DNA of 64,000 nucleotides from contig NZ_JPGL01000008.1 of assembly GCF_000732615.1 (NCBI RefSeq), forward strand, positions 1 to 64,000, in the 5' to 3' direction. Within the stretch, counting starts at the first letter, position 1; each line of letters opens with the position of its first letter. Below, in pieces: positions 44,079 to 52,435 of the stretch. The position numbers were made by a program, and so were the translations under genes. This DNA comes from Burkholderia paludis. GTDB lineage: Bacteria; Pseudomonadota; Gammaproteobacteria; Burkholderiales; Burkholderiaceae. The notes under the pieces are model-generated. The model was not told the origin of the DNA, ran no database searches, and saw only the letters and a list, made by a program, of their open reading frames with translations.

Positions 44079-45269
44079 ATGAGCAGTATTGCTGAAATGA
44101 AAACCGAACACGGCTTCTCGGCGCGGGCGGCCGGCGCGGGCCTGCTGGCGTCGTTCGTCGGCTTCGCGTCGACGTTCACGCTGATCGTGAACGCGCTGAC
44201 GAACGTCGGCGCGACGCGCGCGCAGGCCGCGTCCGGCCTGATGGCCGTCTCGATCGTGATGGGGCTGGCCGGCATCGTGCTCAGCTACCGGACCCGGATG
44301 CCCGTCAGCGTCGCATGGTCGACGCCCGGCGCCGCGCTGCTGCTCGGCCTGGGCGCGGTGAAGGGCGGCTATCCGGCCGCGGTCGGCGCGCTGGTGCTGA
44401 CCGGCGTGCTGCTCACGCTGGCCGGGATGTGGAAGCCGCTCGGCCGGGCGATCTCGCGGATCCCGCTGCCGATCGCCAACGCGATGCTCGCGGGGATCAT
44501 CCTGAACCTCTGCGTCGCACCGGTGCACGCGCTCGCGCAGTATCCGCTGTACGTCGCGCCGATCCTGCTCGTCTGGGTGGTGATGATGCGGGTCCGCAAG
44601 ATCCTCGCGGTGCCGTGCGCGGCGATCGCGACGCTGGTCGCGATCGCGTTCATCGCGAAGACGGGCGGGATCGGCGCGGCCGGCATGCTGCCGCATCTCG
44701 CGCTTGTCGGGCCGGTGTTCTCGGCGTCGACGATGGTGAGCGTCGCGGTGCCGCTGTTCATCGTGACGATGGCGTCGCAGAACATCCCCGGCGTCGCGGT
44801 GCTCAACGTCAACGGCTACCGGCCCGAAGCATCGCGGCTGTTCACGGCGACCGGGGTATGCAGCCTGCTCGCGGCGCCGTTCGGCGGCCCGCCGATCGGG
44901 CTGGCCGCGATCACCGCCGCGCTGTGCGCGGGCGACGAGGCCGGCCCCGACGAGGCGCGGCGCTACTGGGCCGGCATCGTCTGCGGCGCCGCGTACGTCG
45001 TGTACGGGCTCGCGGCGAGCGCCGCGACGCTGTTCATCGCGGTCGCGCCGCCGATCATCATCGAGGCCGTCGCCGGCCTCGCGCTGATGAACGCGCTCGG
45101 CGGCGCGCTGCTCAACGCATTCACCGACAAGGACACGCGCGAAGCGGCGATCCTGACCTTCCTCGTGACGATGGCCGGCCATGCGTTCCTCGGCATCGGC
45201 GGCGCGTTCTGGGGCCTGCTGACCGGCATCGGGCTCACGTTCGTGCTGCGTCGCGCGGAAGGGCGGTGA
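44079..45269 (+). CDS. BenE-family benzoate/H+ symporter-like permease
   Basis: The 396-residue protein is hydrophobic, with about twelve helices, and shows BenE family patterns: LLASFVGFASTFTLIVNAL, PVSVAWSTPGAALL, IPLPIANAMLAGIILNL and MASQNIPGVAVLN. BenE-like permeases belong to the nucleobase/benzoate transporter fold and move aromatic acids with protons. GGAGG precedes ATG 44079. It is the second transporter in the cluster. It may import a precursor or export the product; substrate assignment as benzoate is only a family default. Confidence 0.92.
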   Translation: MSSIAEMKTEHGFSARAAGAGLLASFVGFASTFTLIVNALTNVGATRAQAASGLMAVSIVMGLAGIVLSYRTRMPVSVAWSTPGAALLLGLGAVKGGYPAAVGALVLTGVLLTLAGMWKPLGRAISRIPLPIANAMLAGIILNLCVAPVHALAQYPLYVAPILLVWVVMMRVRKILAVPCAAIATLVAIAFIAKTGGIGAAGMLPHLALVGPVFSASTMVSVAVPLFIVTMASQNIPGVAVLNVNGYRPEASRLFTATGVCSLLAAPFGGPPIGLAAITAALCAGDEAGPDEARRYWAGIVCGAAYVVYGLAASAATLFIAVAPPIIIEAVAGLALMNALGGALLNAFTDKDTREAAILTFLVTMAGHAFLGIGGAFWGLLTGIGLTFVLRRAEGR

Positions 45270-45331
45270 TGCCGCGCGACGGCGCGGCCGGACGTAGTCC
45301 CGTGGTCACCCTCAAAAATAACGGAGAAGAC

Positions 45332-46492
45332 ATGCAGCACACCATCGTGAAAATCACCGCGACGCCGGTGTTCGCGCGCGGCGACGCGGAGATCGCCGGC
45401 GTCCGGATGTCCGGCAGGCTGTCGGGCGTGATCGTCGAGATCGAGACGTCGCAGGGCGTGGTCGGGCACGGCTTCACGGCGATCACCGACGAGGCCGTCG
45501 TGGCCGCCGCGATCGATCACGTCGTCGCGCCGAACCTGGTCGGGATGAACATCGTCGAGCGCGAGCGCATTCTCGACAAGCTGTACTGGCTGCTGTGCCC
45601 GCGCGGGCAGACCGGCTATGCGGGGCACGCGATCTCCGCGATCGACATCGCGGTCTGGGATGCGATCGGCAAGATCGCCGGCATGCCGGTGTGGAAGATG
45701 CTCGGCGGCGCGCGCCCCGTGGTGCCGCTCTATACGACGTTCGGCTTCGCGTCGGTCGAGCGTGCGGAACTCGTGCACGCCGCCCGCGCGCTCGTCGCGG
45801 GCGGGCACCGGCGCATCAAGATGATCGTCGGCTATCACGCGCTCGCGCGCCGCAACGAAGGGCGGGCGCTCGAGCAGGTCGTCGCGGACGACGTGGCGCG
45901 CGTGCGCGCCGTGCGCGACGCGGTGGGCGACGCCGCCGAGATCTACATCGACGCGAACTGCGGGCTCGATCACTATCATGCGATGCGGCTCGCCGAGCGC
46001 GTGGCCGATTGCAACATCGGCTTCTTCGAGGAGCCGATCGCCGACAACGACCCCGTCAAGCTCGCCGACCTGCGAAAGCGCGGCGGCATTCCGGTCGCCA
46101 CCGGGCAGAGCGAGGGGCAGTTGTTCCGGTTCCGGGAGTTCCTCGTCAACGACGCCGTCGACATCCTGCAGCCGAACGTATGCGTGTGCGGCGGCTTCAC
46201 CGTGGCGGCGCGCGCGGCCGCGCTCGCGCAGGCGTTCGGCGTGCCGATCGACAACGGCGGCACGTTCCCGTTCCACAACATGCATCTGCACGGCGGGCTC
46301 GCGAACGGCGGCTCGGTCGAGTGGCACGTCGTCGCGGTCGAGATCTGCCGGAACCTGTTTACCGGCCTGCCGACCGAGCAGAACGGGACGCTGGCGTTGC
46401 CCGACGCGCCGGGCCTCGGCTTCGGCATCAATCGCGACGGCGTGCGCGAATTCTCGTCGGGCCCGGGTTCGCAGGGGCACGGGAAGGCCTGA
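45332..46492 (+). CDS. Enolase-superfamily (mandelate racemase/muconate lactonising) enzyme
   Basis: The 386-residue protein has the N-terminal capping domain and C-terminal barrel of the enolase superfamily. Metal ligands are visible: Asp in YIDANCGLD (about 207), Glu in FFEEPIADN (about 232) and Glu in ATGQSEGQL (about 259). A basic IKMIVGYHALARR supplies the second-strand Lys region, and NMHLHGGL near the C-terminus may give another base. Such enzymes abstract an alpha proton from a carboxylate and then racemise, dehydrate or cycloisomerise. GGAG precedes ATG 45332. It is the last gene of the cluster and is followed by a strong hairpin. The specific substrate cannot be read from sequence. 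Confidence 0.92.
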   Translation: MQHTIVKITATPVFARGDAEIAGVRMSGRLSGVIVEIETSQGVVGHGFTAITDEAVVAAAIDHVVAPNLVGMNIVERERILDKLYWLLCPRGQTGYAGHAISAIDIAVWDAIGKIAGMPVWKMLGGARPVVPLYTTFGFASVERAELVHAARALVAGGHRRIKMIVGYHALARRNEGRALEQVVADDVARVRAVRDAVGDAAEIYIDANCGLDHYHAMRLAERVADCNIGFFEEPIADNDPVKLADLRKRGGIPVATGQSEGQLFRFREFLVNDAVDILQPNVCVCGGFTVAARAAALAQAFGVPIDNGGTFPFHNMHLHGGLANGGSVEWHVVAVEICRNLFTGLPTEQNGTLALPDAPGLGFGINRDGVREFSSGPGSQGHGKA

Positions 46493-46801
46493 CAGGCGGG
46501 TCGGGCTCGCTGCTTCAGGCCTGCGGCGAGCCCGGCCGGGTGCTGCCTCGACCCCGGGATCGCGCCGGCCGGCCGCTTGCCTGACGGCGCGCGGCCTGCC
46601 GGTGTCGATCGCGACGGCGCGCCTTACGCGTTCCCGTTGCCGTTCGCGGCGAAAGGGAGCGCGATTTCGCTGCTGGAGAATGGCGGGTGCATGCGCGACG
46701 CTGCACGGCCGCCCGGCCGCGATTCCCGTGTCGCTCGTTCAGCGACTGACGGATGAGGAAATCGCCGCGGCAATACGGCACCCGCGCGCCGTGCATCCGG
46801 A
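46493..46801. other. Convergent gap after the cluster
   Basis: This 309-bp stretch separates the end of the enolase-type gene from the end of the LysR gene. It contains the hairpin at 46502-46534 and otherwise no supported gene. Confidence 0.5.
46502..46534 (+). terminator. Hairpin terminating the cluster
   Basis: CGGGCTCGC (46502-46510) and GCGAGCCCG (46526-46534) form a perfect 9-bp stem with a 15-base loop, starting 10 bases after the stop codon of the enolase-type gene. No T run follows. The location between convergent genes supports a bidirectional end signal. Confidence 0.6.
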
Positions 46802-47713
46802 TTACGCGGGGGCGAGTGTCCGCACGATGTTGATGAAGCCGGCGAGCACGTGGCCGATATCGCCCTTGCGCCACACGAGGCCGGTTTCCACGAAGAACGG
46901 GCCGTGCACCAGCGGCCGATAGACGACGCCCGTGCGTCGCAGGTTGCGCAACGATTGCGGTACCAGCGCGACGCCCATGCCGGCCGAAACGAGGCTGACG
47001 ATCGTCTGCATCTGGATGGCTTCCTGGCCGATGCGCGGGACCACGCCGGCCGCGCTGTAGCAGCCCATGATGGCGTCGTAGAACCCCGGCGCGAGACGGC
47101 GCGGAAAAATCACGAGCGGCAGCGCCGCTACGTCCTTCAGGTGAATCGGCACCTCTTCGGGCGCGTTCGACACGGCCGTCGGCATCGCGAGCACGAGCGG
47201 CTCGTTCAGGACCGGCAGGTACGACAGCTCGGCCACGTAGCGCGGCGGCACCGGCGGGATGATCAGGCCGGCGTCGATGTGGCCCGCGGCGAGTTCCTCG
47301 ATCTGCACGTCGCTCGTCGCCTCGGTCAGTTGCAGCCGCACCAGCGGATAGCGCGTGCCGAACTCGCGCAGCAGCGAAGGCAGCAGCCCGTAATCGGCGA
47401 TCGAGACGAACGCGAGCGACAGCCTGCCCGTCTCGCCGAGCGCGAGGCTCTGCGCGAGCGGGGGAAGCGCCTCGGCCGCGGCGAGCAGCTTGAGCACCTC
47501 CGGCAGCAGCGCCTCGCCGACCGCGGTCAGCGCGACCGTGCGCTTCGTGCGCGCAAACAACTCGACGCCGAGCTCGCGCTCCAGCGAGCGGATGGCCTGC
47601 GACAGCGGCGGCTGGGTCATGGAGAGGCGCGCGGCCGCACGGCCGAAATGCCGTTCCTCGGCAACGGCCACGAAGTAATACCACTGGCGTAGATCGGGGG
47701 GGAAATTGGGCAT
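46802..47713 (-). CDS. LysR-family transcriptional regulator
   Basis: The 303-residue protein starts at ATG 47713 (MPNFPPDLRQWYYFVAV) and has a LysR HTH at about 8-65 (HFGRAAARLSMTQPPLSQAI). This form, with Pro-Pro-Leu-Ser in the recognition helix, is common among BenM/CatR-type regulators of aromatic catabolism. The effector domain includes VSLVSAGMGVALVP, typical of the ligand cleft. It is convergent with the eleven-gene cluster and separated by a terminator-like hairpin, so it may control that cluster, but no shared promoter proves this. The 587 bp upstream of it is non-coding. Confidence 0.93.
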   Translation of the reverse strand: MPNFPPDLRQWYYFVAVAEERHFGRAAARLSMTQPPLSQAIRSLERELGVELFARTKRTVALTAVGEALLPEVLKLLAAAEALPPLAQSLALGETGRLSLAFVSIADYGLLPSLLREFGTRYPLVRLQLTEATSDVQIEELAAGHIDAGLIIPPVPPRYVAELSYLPVLNEPLVLAMPTAVSNAPEEVPIHLKDVAALPLVIFPRRLAPGFYDAIMGCYSAAGVVPRIGQEAIQMQTIVSLVSAGMGVALVPQSLRNLRRTGVVYRPLVHGPFFVETGLVWRKGDIGHVLAGFINIVRTLAPA

Positions 47714-48300
47714 TCGTTCGATCTGATGGACGGCTGGCTGGTGACGAATCATATATTGGCCGAGCGGCTTGTGGCGTATCCGGGCATGACGACACGTCAC
47801 TTAAAAAGATCGTAAATGAAGGATTCGCGGCCAATTCGCGCGATATGTCCGCTTTCGGGGAATTCGGCCGTCTTTCTTCCGCGGGCACTTGACGAATCGA
47901 CTCCGGCGACCCGCTCGCACGACGGCGAGGACAGTGTTAGGCTGGCGACCTGTCAAGACAGGCCGGAACGATCGAGACACGATCGCGGCATGGTCGGCGT
48001 AGCGCGCGCATGGCGTCCGTTGCCCGCCGTCGGTGCCCGCCGGTTTTCCACATAGTCGACACTCCGGCACCGGGTCGCCACGTGCGAACGTGGTCGGGGT
48101 GCCTTCAGTCAATCAATCGCCGGAGACGGCCCGCCCTTCGCATGCCATCCCGCATGGAGGGGGCCTTCGGGACGGTACCGCGCAGTCGGCACGCGCCGCA
48201 TTCCCGCTCGAGCAGCCGCCGCCCTCCGCGTGCCTGCCCGTATCCGGTTCGCGGCATCGACAGGCGCAACGTCCGGCTGGATTCGTTTGGAGAACACGTC
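47714..48300. other. Divergent intergenic region, 587 bp
   Basis: This contains the presumed promoters of the LysR gene (to the left) and the MFS gene (to the right). The frame of the MFS gene is open to 48010, but that part has the composition of a shadow. I saw no clear T-N11-A box that I would defend. Confidence 0.45.
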
Positions 48301-49539
48301 ATGGCGTCTGCCGCCGAACTGAAACACAATGCCGCGCTTTACTGTCTGGCGCTCGGCGCATTTGCGATTGGCACCGAAGGTTTCATGCTGGCCGGGCTGT
48401 TGCCGATCATCGCGAACGACCTGTCGGTCAGCCTCGCGGCCGCGGGCCAGCTCGTCACCGTATTCTCGCTCGCGTATGCGATCAGCTCGCCGATCCTGAC
48501 GACGCTGAGCGCCGGCGTGAACCGGCGTCGCTTCCTCATCATCGCGCTGCTGTGCTTCACCGCCGCCAACTTCGCCGCGTGCGCGTCGCCCGGCTATCTG
48601 TCCTTGCTGGCCACGCGCGTGTTGCTGGCCGTGTCGGCCGGGCTGTACATGCCGAGCGCGAATGCGCTGGCGAGCTCGCTGGTCGCGCCGGAGCGCAGGG
48701 GCCGCGCGCTCGCGACGGTGCACGGCGGGATCACGATCGCGGTGGCGCTCGGGGTGCCGCTCGGCGCATGGATCGGCGAGCGCTTCGGCTGGCGGGCGAC
48801 GTTCGCCGGCATCGGCGTGCTGTCCGCGATCGTGACGCTCGGCGTGGTGCTCGGGTTGCCGCGCACGATCGGGGCGAACACGGCGGTGCCGAGCCTGGCG
48901 CAACGCGTCGCGGTGGCGCGCCAGCCGGCCGTTCTGGTCACGCTGCTGATCACGGCGTTGTGGGCCGCGGGCATCTGGATCATCTATCCGTACCTCGCGC
49001 CGTTCCTGACGGGCCAACCCGGCTTCGGCGTCGCGCAGGTCGGCGCCGTGCTGCTGCTGTACGGCGTGTTCGCCGGGATCGGCGTGTTCATCAGCGGCCG
49101 CGCGATCGACCGGTTCGGCAGCCGGAAGGTGCTGATCGTCTGCCTGGTCGCGATGATGCTGTCGTACGAGAGCCTGTCGTTCAGCGCGCAGCACCTCGAG
49201 CCGGTGTATGCGCGTATCGCGATACTCGTCGCGATCGCGGTCTGGGGCGCCGCCGGCTGGGCGTTCAATCCCGCGCAGCAGGCCAAGCTGATCGCGATCG
49301 GCGGAATGGATGTCGCGCCCGTGTCGCTGTCTCTCAATTCGTCGTTCACGTATCTCGGTTTCGCGTTCGGCGCGGCCATCGGATCGTTCATCGTCGCGTA
49401 CCGCTCCGTCTCCGACATCGGCATGATCGGCGGACTGTGCGAACTGGCCGCGCTGGTCGTCGCGCTGGCGACCGATCGCTACATGAAGCGCGTCGCCCGG
49501 CAGCGCGCCATGCAGCCGCACGAGAAGGAAACGGCGTAG
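48301..49539 (+). CDS. MFS transporter, 12-helix DHA1 type
   Basis: The 412-residue product has twelve predicted helices and the AraJ/PbuE-like DHA1 opening YCLALGAFAIGTEGFMLAGL. A variant motif A follows (STLSAGVNRRRFLI in the loop after helix 2), then the motif C-like GGITIAVALGVPLGAWIGE in helix 5. Family members export arabinose, purines or drugs. ATG 48301 is chosen because it starts just before helix 1; the frame is open upstream, but not protein-like. It is divergent from the LysR gene at 46802, across 587 bp, so joint control is possible but not close. The substrate is unknown. Confidence 0.9.
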   Translation: MASAAELKHNAALYCLALGAFAIGTEGFMLAGLLPIIANDLSVSLAAAGQLVTVFSLAYAISSPILTTLSAGVNRRRFLIIALLCFTAANFAACASPGYLSLLATRVLLAVSAGLYMPSANALASSLVAPERRGRALATVHGGITIAVALGVPLGAWIGERFGWRATFAGIGVLSAIVTLGVVLGLPRTIGANTAVPSLAQRVAVARQPAVLVTLLITALWAAGIWIIYPYLAPFLTGQPGFGVAQVGAVLLLYGVFAGIGVFISGRAIDRFGSRKVLIVCLVAMMLSYESLSFSAQHLEPVYARIAILVAIAVWGAAGWAFNPAQQAKLIAIGGMDVAPVSLSLNSSFTYLGFAFGAAIGSFIVAYRSVSDIGMIGGLCELAALVVALATDRYMKRVARQRAMQPHEKETA

Positions 49540-49824
49540 CGAACGAGCGCGAGCCGGCGGATCGTCCGGTTCGAATGCAACGGCATTCGGCATGGCGTGT
49601 CCGGGCCCGCTGCGAGCAACGCATGCCGGGTGCCACGAGCCGATGTGCAAACACGCCCGGCGCATGAATCCACGCCCGCGAAGGGACCTCCGAATGCGAT
49701 CCGGGCAGGTTTCGTCCTGAGCGTGAAAGGCGACCGCGCGATCGTTCGTTCGTCGGCAATGGCTGCGCGGTCATCGTCGAATGCCGGACAGGTATCTTCC
49801 AGCAACGTCCCGGGGGAAACACCG

Positions 49825-50460
49825 ATGAATGAAGACAACCTACTGAAACTGGACACGGTCATCCGCGAGTCTCTCGCGCCATCGCTTCGCGCGGACGGAT
49901 TCGCCGGCTCCGGCCGCACTTTCCGGCGCGTGCGCAACGCGTGGGTGCAGGTCGTCAACATACAGGGGGCGCGCGAGGGCGGGCGTTTTGCCATCAATCT
50001 CGGGCTGCAGCCGTTGGCGATTCCCGATGCCCTGGGCAATGCGCCGGAACCGAAGCGATTGACGGAGTCGCTGTGCGAGTTCCGGCGGCGGTTGGCCGAG
50101 CGCGGCGCGGATCAATGGTGGAGCCATGCGCCTGCCGCCGAGAGCCTGCGCGCCGCAGTGTCGGCGGCCGCACGGGTCTACGTGGAGACCGGCCGGCCGC
50201 TGCTCGACCGGCTGGCGACGCCGGATATGCCGATGAACACGGTCACGCCGGACGATTTCGCGCACGGACGATACGATTTTTCAGGGTTCGCGGCGACCAT
50301 GGCCCGGATGGCGCTGGCGCTGGCGCGATTGCGGCAGGCTCAAGGGCAGGTTGCGGCGTCCGTCGCGTTTGCGCGGCTCGGCTTGACGCATTGCGGCGAC
50401 GGCGCAACCGGGCTGCGCAGCGACCTCGAGGCACTGATCCCCCCGATCCCGGGGCAATGA
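49825..50460 (+). CDS. DUF4304-like protein
   Basis: The 211-residue product begins DLL-like with LLKLDTVIRESLAPSLRADG, then GSGRTFRRVRNAWVQVVNIQ, and contains FAINLGLQPL. This is the pattern of DUF4304 proteins, which are small cytosolic proteins of unknown function, often found near immunity or toxin-related loci. ATG 49825 was chosen because it precedes the first helix; the frame is open further up, but that portion is not conserved-looking. It lies 285 bp after the MFS gene and 169 bp before the ABC genes. No toxin is visible nearby. Confidence 0.75.
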   Translation: MNEDNLLKLDTVIRESLAPSLRADGFAGSGRTFRRVRNAWVQVVNIQGAREGGRFAINLGLQPLAIPDALGNAPEPKRLTESLCEFRRRLAERGADQWWSHAPAAESLRAAVSAAARVYVETGRPLLDRLATPDMPMNTVTPDDFAHGRYDFSGFAATMARMALALARLRQAQGQVAASVAFARLGLTHCGDGATGLRSDLEALIPPIPGQ

Positions 50461-50629
50461 CCGGCTCGTCGCGCCGGCGGGCAGGGAAATCGTCCGCATC
50501 GGGGCAGCGTCGTTACCGATTCGGGTAGCGGGCAGCGGGTGTTGCGGAGAACCTTCGGAACGCGGAAGGCGAGGCAGTCGCGATGGCGCGGCGTCGACGG
50601 CAGTCCGCGAGATCCGGTGGAGGGATCCG

Positions 50630-52435
50630 ATGACACGTGAACGTGACGACGGCCCGTGGCCGACGCTGCTGGGCTTGCTGCGCGGGCATCGGGCGAGCCT
50701 GGTCGCGGCGATGGCGCTGGCCGTCTGCGCGGCGGGGCTGGACCTCGTGCCTTGTGCATTGCTCTGCGAATCGGCGGTTCGGCTGTTCGACGGCGAACGC
50801 GGCGCATGGCTGCCGCTGCTGGGCGGCTTCGCGCTCGCGCTGCTCGGCAAGTACCTGCTCCATTCATTCGCCTACTACCTGAGCCACCGCGCCGCCTATC
50901 GCGTCCTGATGGATACGCGGCAGCGTCTGGCGCGCCAGCTCGCGATCGCGCCGCTCGTCTGGCTGCAGCGTCACGAATCGGGCGCGCTGGGCAAGCTCCT
51001 GATGCAGGATGTCGGGCGCATCGAGCAGTTCATCGCACACCATCTCGTCGAGGTGACGGCCGCGACCGTCGCGCCGGCGCTCGTGTTCGTCGTGCTGCTC
51101 GCGATCGACTGGCGGCTCGCGGCGGCGGCGGTCGCGACGCTGCCGCTTGCGATCCTGTTCCAGGCGATCGCGATGCGCGGGTTCGGGCCGTTGATGGCCG
51201 ACTACCAGCGCGCGGTCGCCGATCTCAACGGCGCGTCTGTCGAATACCTGCGCGGCATGCGCGTGATGAAAACCTACCGCCAGGATGCGCATTCGTTCGC
51301 ACGGATGCGCGAGGGGCTCGGGCGCTATCACGATCTCGTGCGGCGCGTGACGCGGCGCACCGTGCCGGGCTGGTCGGTGTTCATGGTGCTGCTGAACGCG
51401 AACCTCGTCCTGCTGCTGCCGCTCGGGCTCTGGCTGGCCGCGCGCGGCGAGATCGGCATCGCGGGCCTGTTGCTCGCCCTCGTGCTCGGCAGCGGCATGC
51501 TCAGGCCGTTGTTCAAGCTGATGCGCGTGCAGCACGAGATGCGCGAGATCCTGGCCTGCGTCGCGCGCATGCAGCCGCTGCTCGCGCTGCGCGAGCCCGT
51601 CGCGCGCGCGCCTGTCGCGGTGCCCGGCCATGCGGTCACGTTCGAGCGGGTGCGATTCGGCTACGGCGCCGCGCCGGTGCTGCACGATCTCTCGTTCGAC
51701 GCGCCGGCCGGGCGCATGACGGCGCTCGTCGGGCCGTCGGGCGCGGGCAAGTCGACGGTTGCGAGCCTGCTTGGCGGGCTCGTCGAACCGGAGGGCGGCG
51801 CGATCCGGATCGGCGGCGTGCCGCTTTCGTCGCTCGGCGATGCGCAGCGCGCGGCCGCGATCGCGGTGGTTTCGCAGGACACGTTCCTGTTTCGCGGCAG
51901 CCTGCTCGACAACCTGCGGCTCGGCCGCCCCGACGCAAGCGACGCCGATGCGCGTCGCGCGCTGCGCATCGCCCAGCTCGACGCGCTGGTGGATGCGCTG
52001 CCCGACGGCTGGCATACCGATCTCGGCGAGGCCGGCGCGCGGCTGTCGGGCGGCGAGCGCCAGCGGCTTGCCGTCGCGCGGGCGTTGCTGGCCGACACGC
52101 CGGTGCTCGTGCTCGACGAGAGCACGGCGTTCGCCGACAGCCGCACCGAGCGACGCTTCCTCGACGCACTGCGCGACGGCTGCCCGGACAAGACGCTGAT
52201 CGTGATCGCCCATCGTCTCTACACGATCCGCGACGCGGCGCACATCGTCGTGCTCGACGCCGGCCGCGTTGCGGGCGCCGGCGAGCACGGCATGCTGTTG
52301 CGCGACTGCGCGTGCTACAGGCGCATGTGGGATGCGCAATCGCACGACGACGCGTGGACGCTCGGCACGCGTGCGGCACCGAACGCGGCACCGGCGCGCG
52401 TGCATGCGACCCTGCCGGAGCGCGCGCATGGCTGA
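50630..52435 (+). CDS. ABC exporter-fold permease-ATPase, YbtP/IrtA-like half transporter
   Basis: The 601-residue protein fuses an N-terminal six-helix membrane domain (about 20-300) to an ATPase with Walker A GPSGAGKST (about 366-374), the signature LSGGERQRLAVARALL, Walker B VLVLDESTAFAD and the H-loop VIAHRL. It pairs with the next gene, which overlaps it by 8 bp, so the two likely form a heterodimer. Given the AraC regulator, FyuA-like receptor and RhtX/YbtX-like permease next door, I read the pair as exporter-fold importers of a ferric siderophore, like YbtPQ or IrtAB. GGAGG precedes ATG 50630. Export of a siderophore is the alternative. Confidence 0.93.
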   Translation: MTRERDDGPWPTLLGLLRGHRASLVAAMALAVCAAGLDLVPCALLCESAVRLFDGERGAWLPLLGGFALALLGKYLLHSFAYYLSHRAAYRVLMDTRQRLARQLAIAPLVWLQRHESGALGKLLMQDVGRIEQFIAHHLVEVTAATVAPALVFVVLLAIDWRLAAAAVATLPLAILFQAIAMRGFGPLMADYQRAVADLNGASVEYLRGMRVMKTYRQDAHSFARMREGLGRYHDLVRRVTRRTVPGWSVFMVLLNANLVLLLPLGLWLAARGEIGIAGLLLALVLGSGMLRPLFKLMRVQHEMREILACVARMQPLLALREPVARAPVAVPGHAVTFERVRFGYGAAPVLHDLSFDAPAGRMTALVGPSGAGKSTVASLLGGLVEPEGGAIRIGGVPLSSLGDAQRAAAIAVVSQDTFLFRGSLLDNLRLGRPDASDADARRALRIAQLDALVDALPDGWHTDLGEAGARLSGGERQRLAVARALLADTPVLVLDESTAFADSRTERRFLDALRDGCPDKTLIVIAHRLYTIRDAAHIVVLDAGRVAGAGEHGMLLRDCACYRRMWDAQSHDDAWTLGTRAAPNAAPARVHATLPERAHG

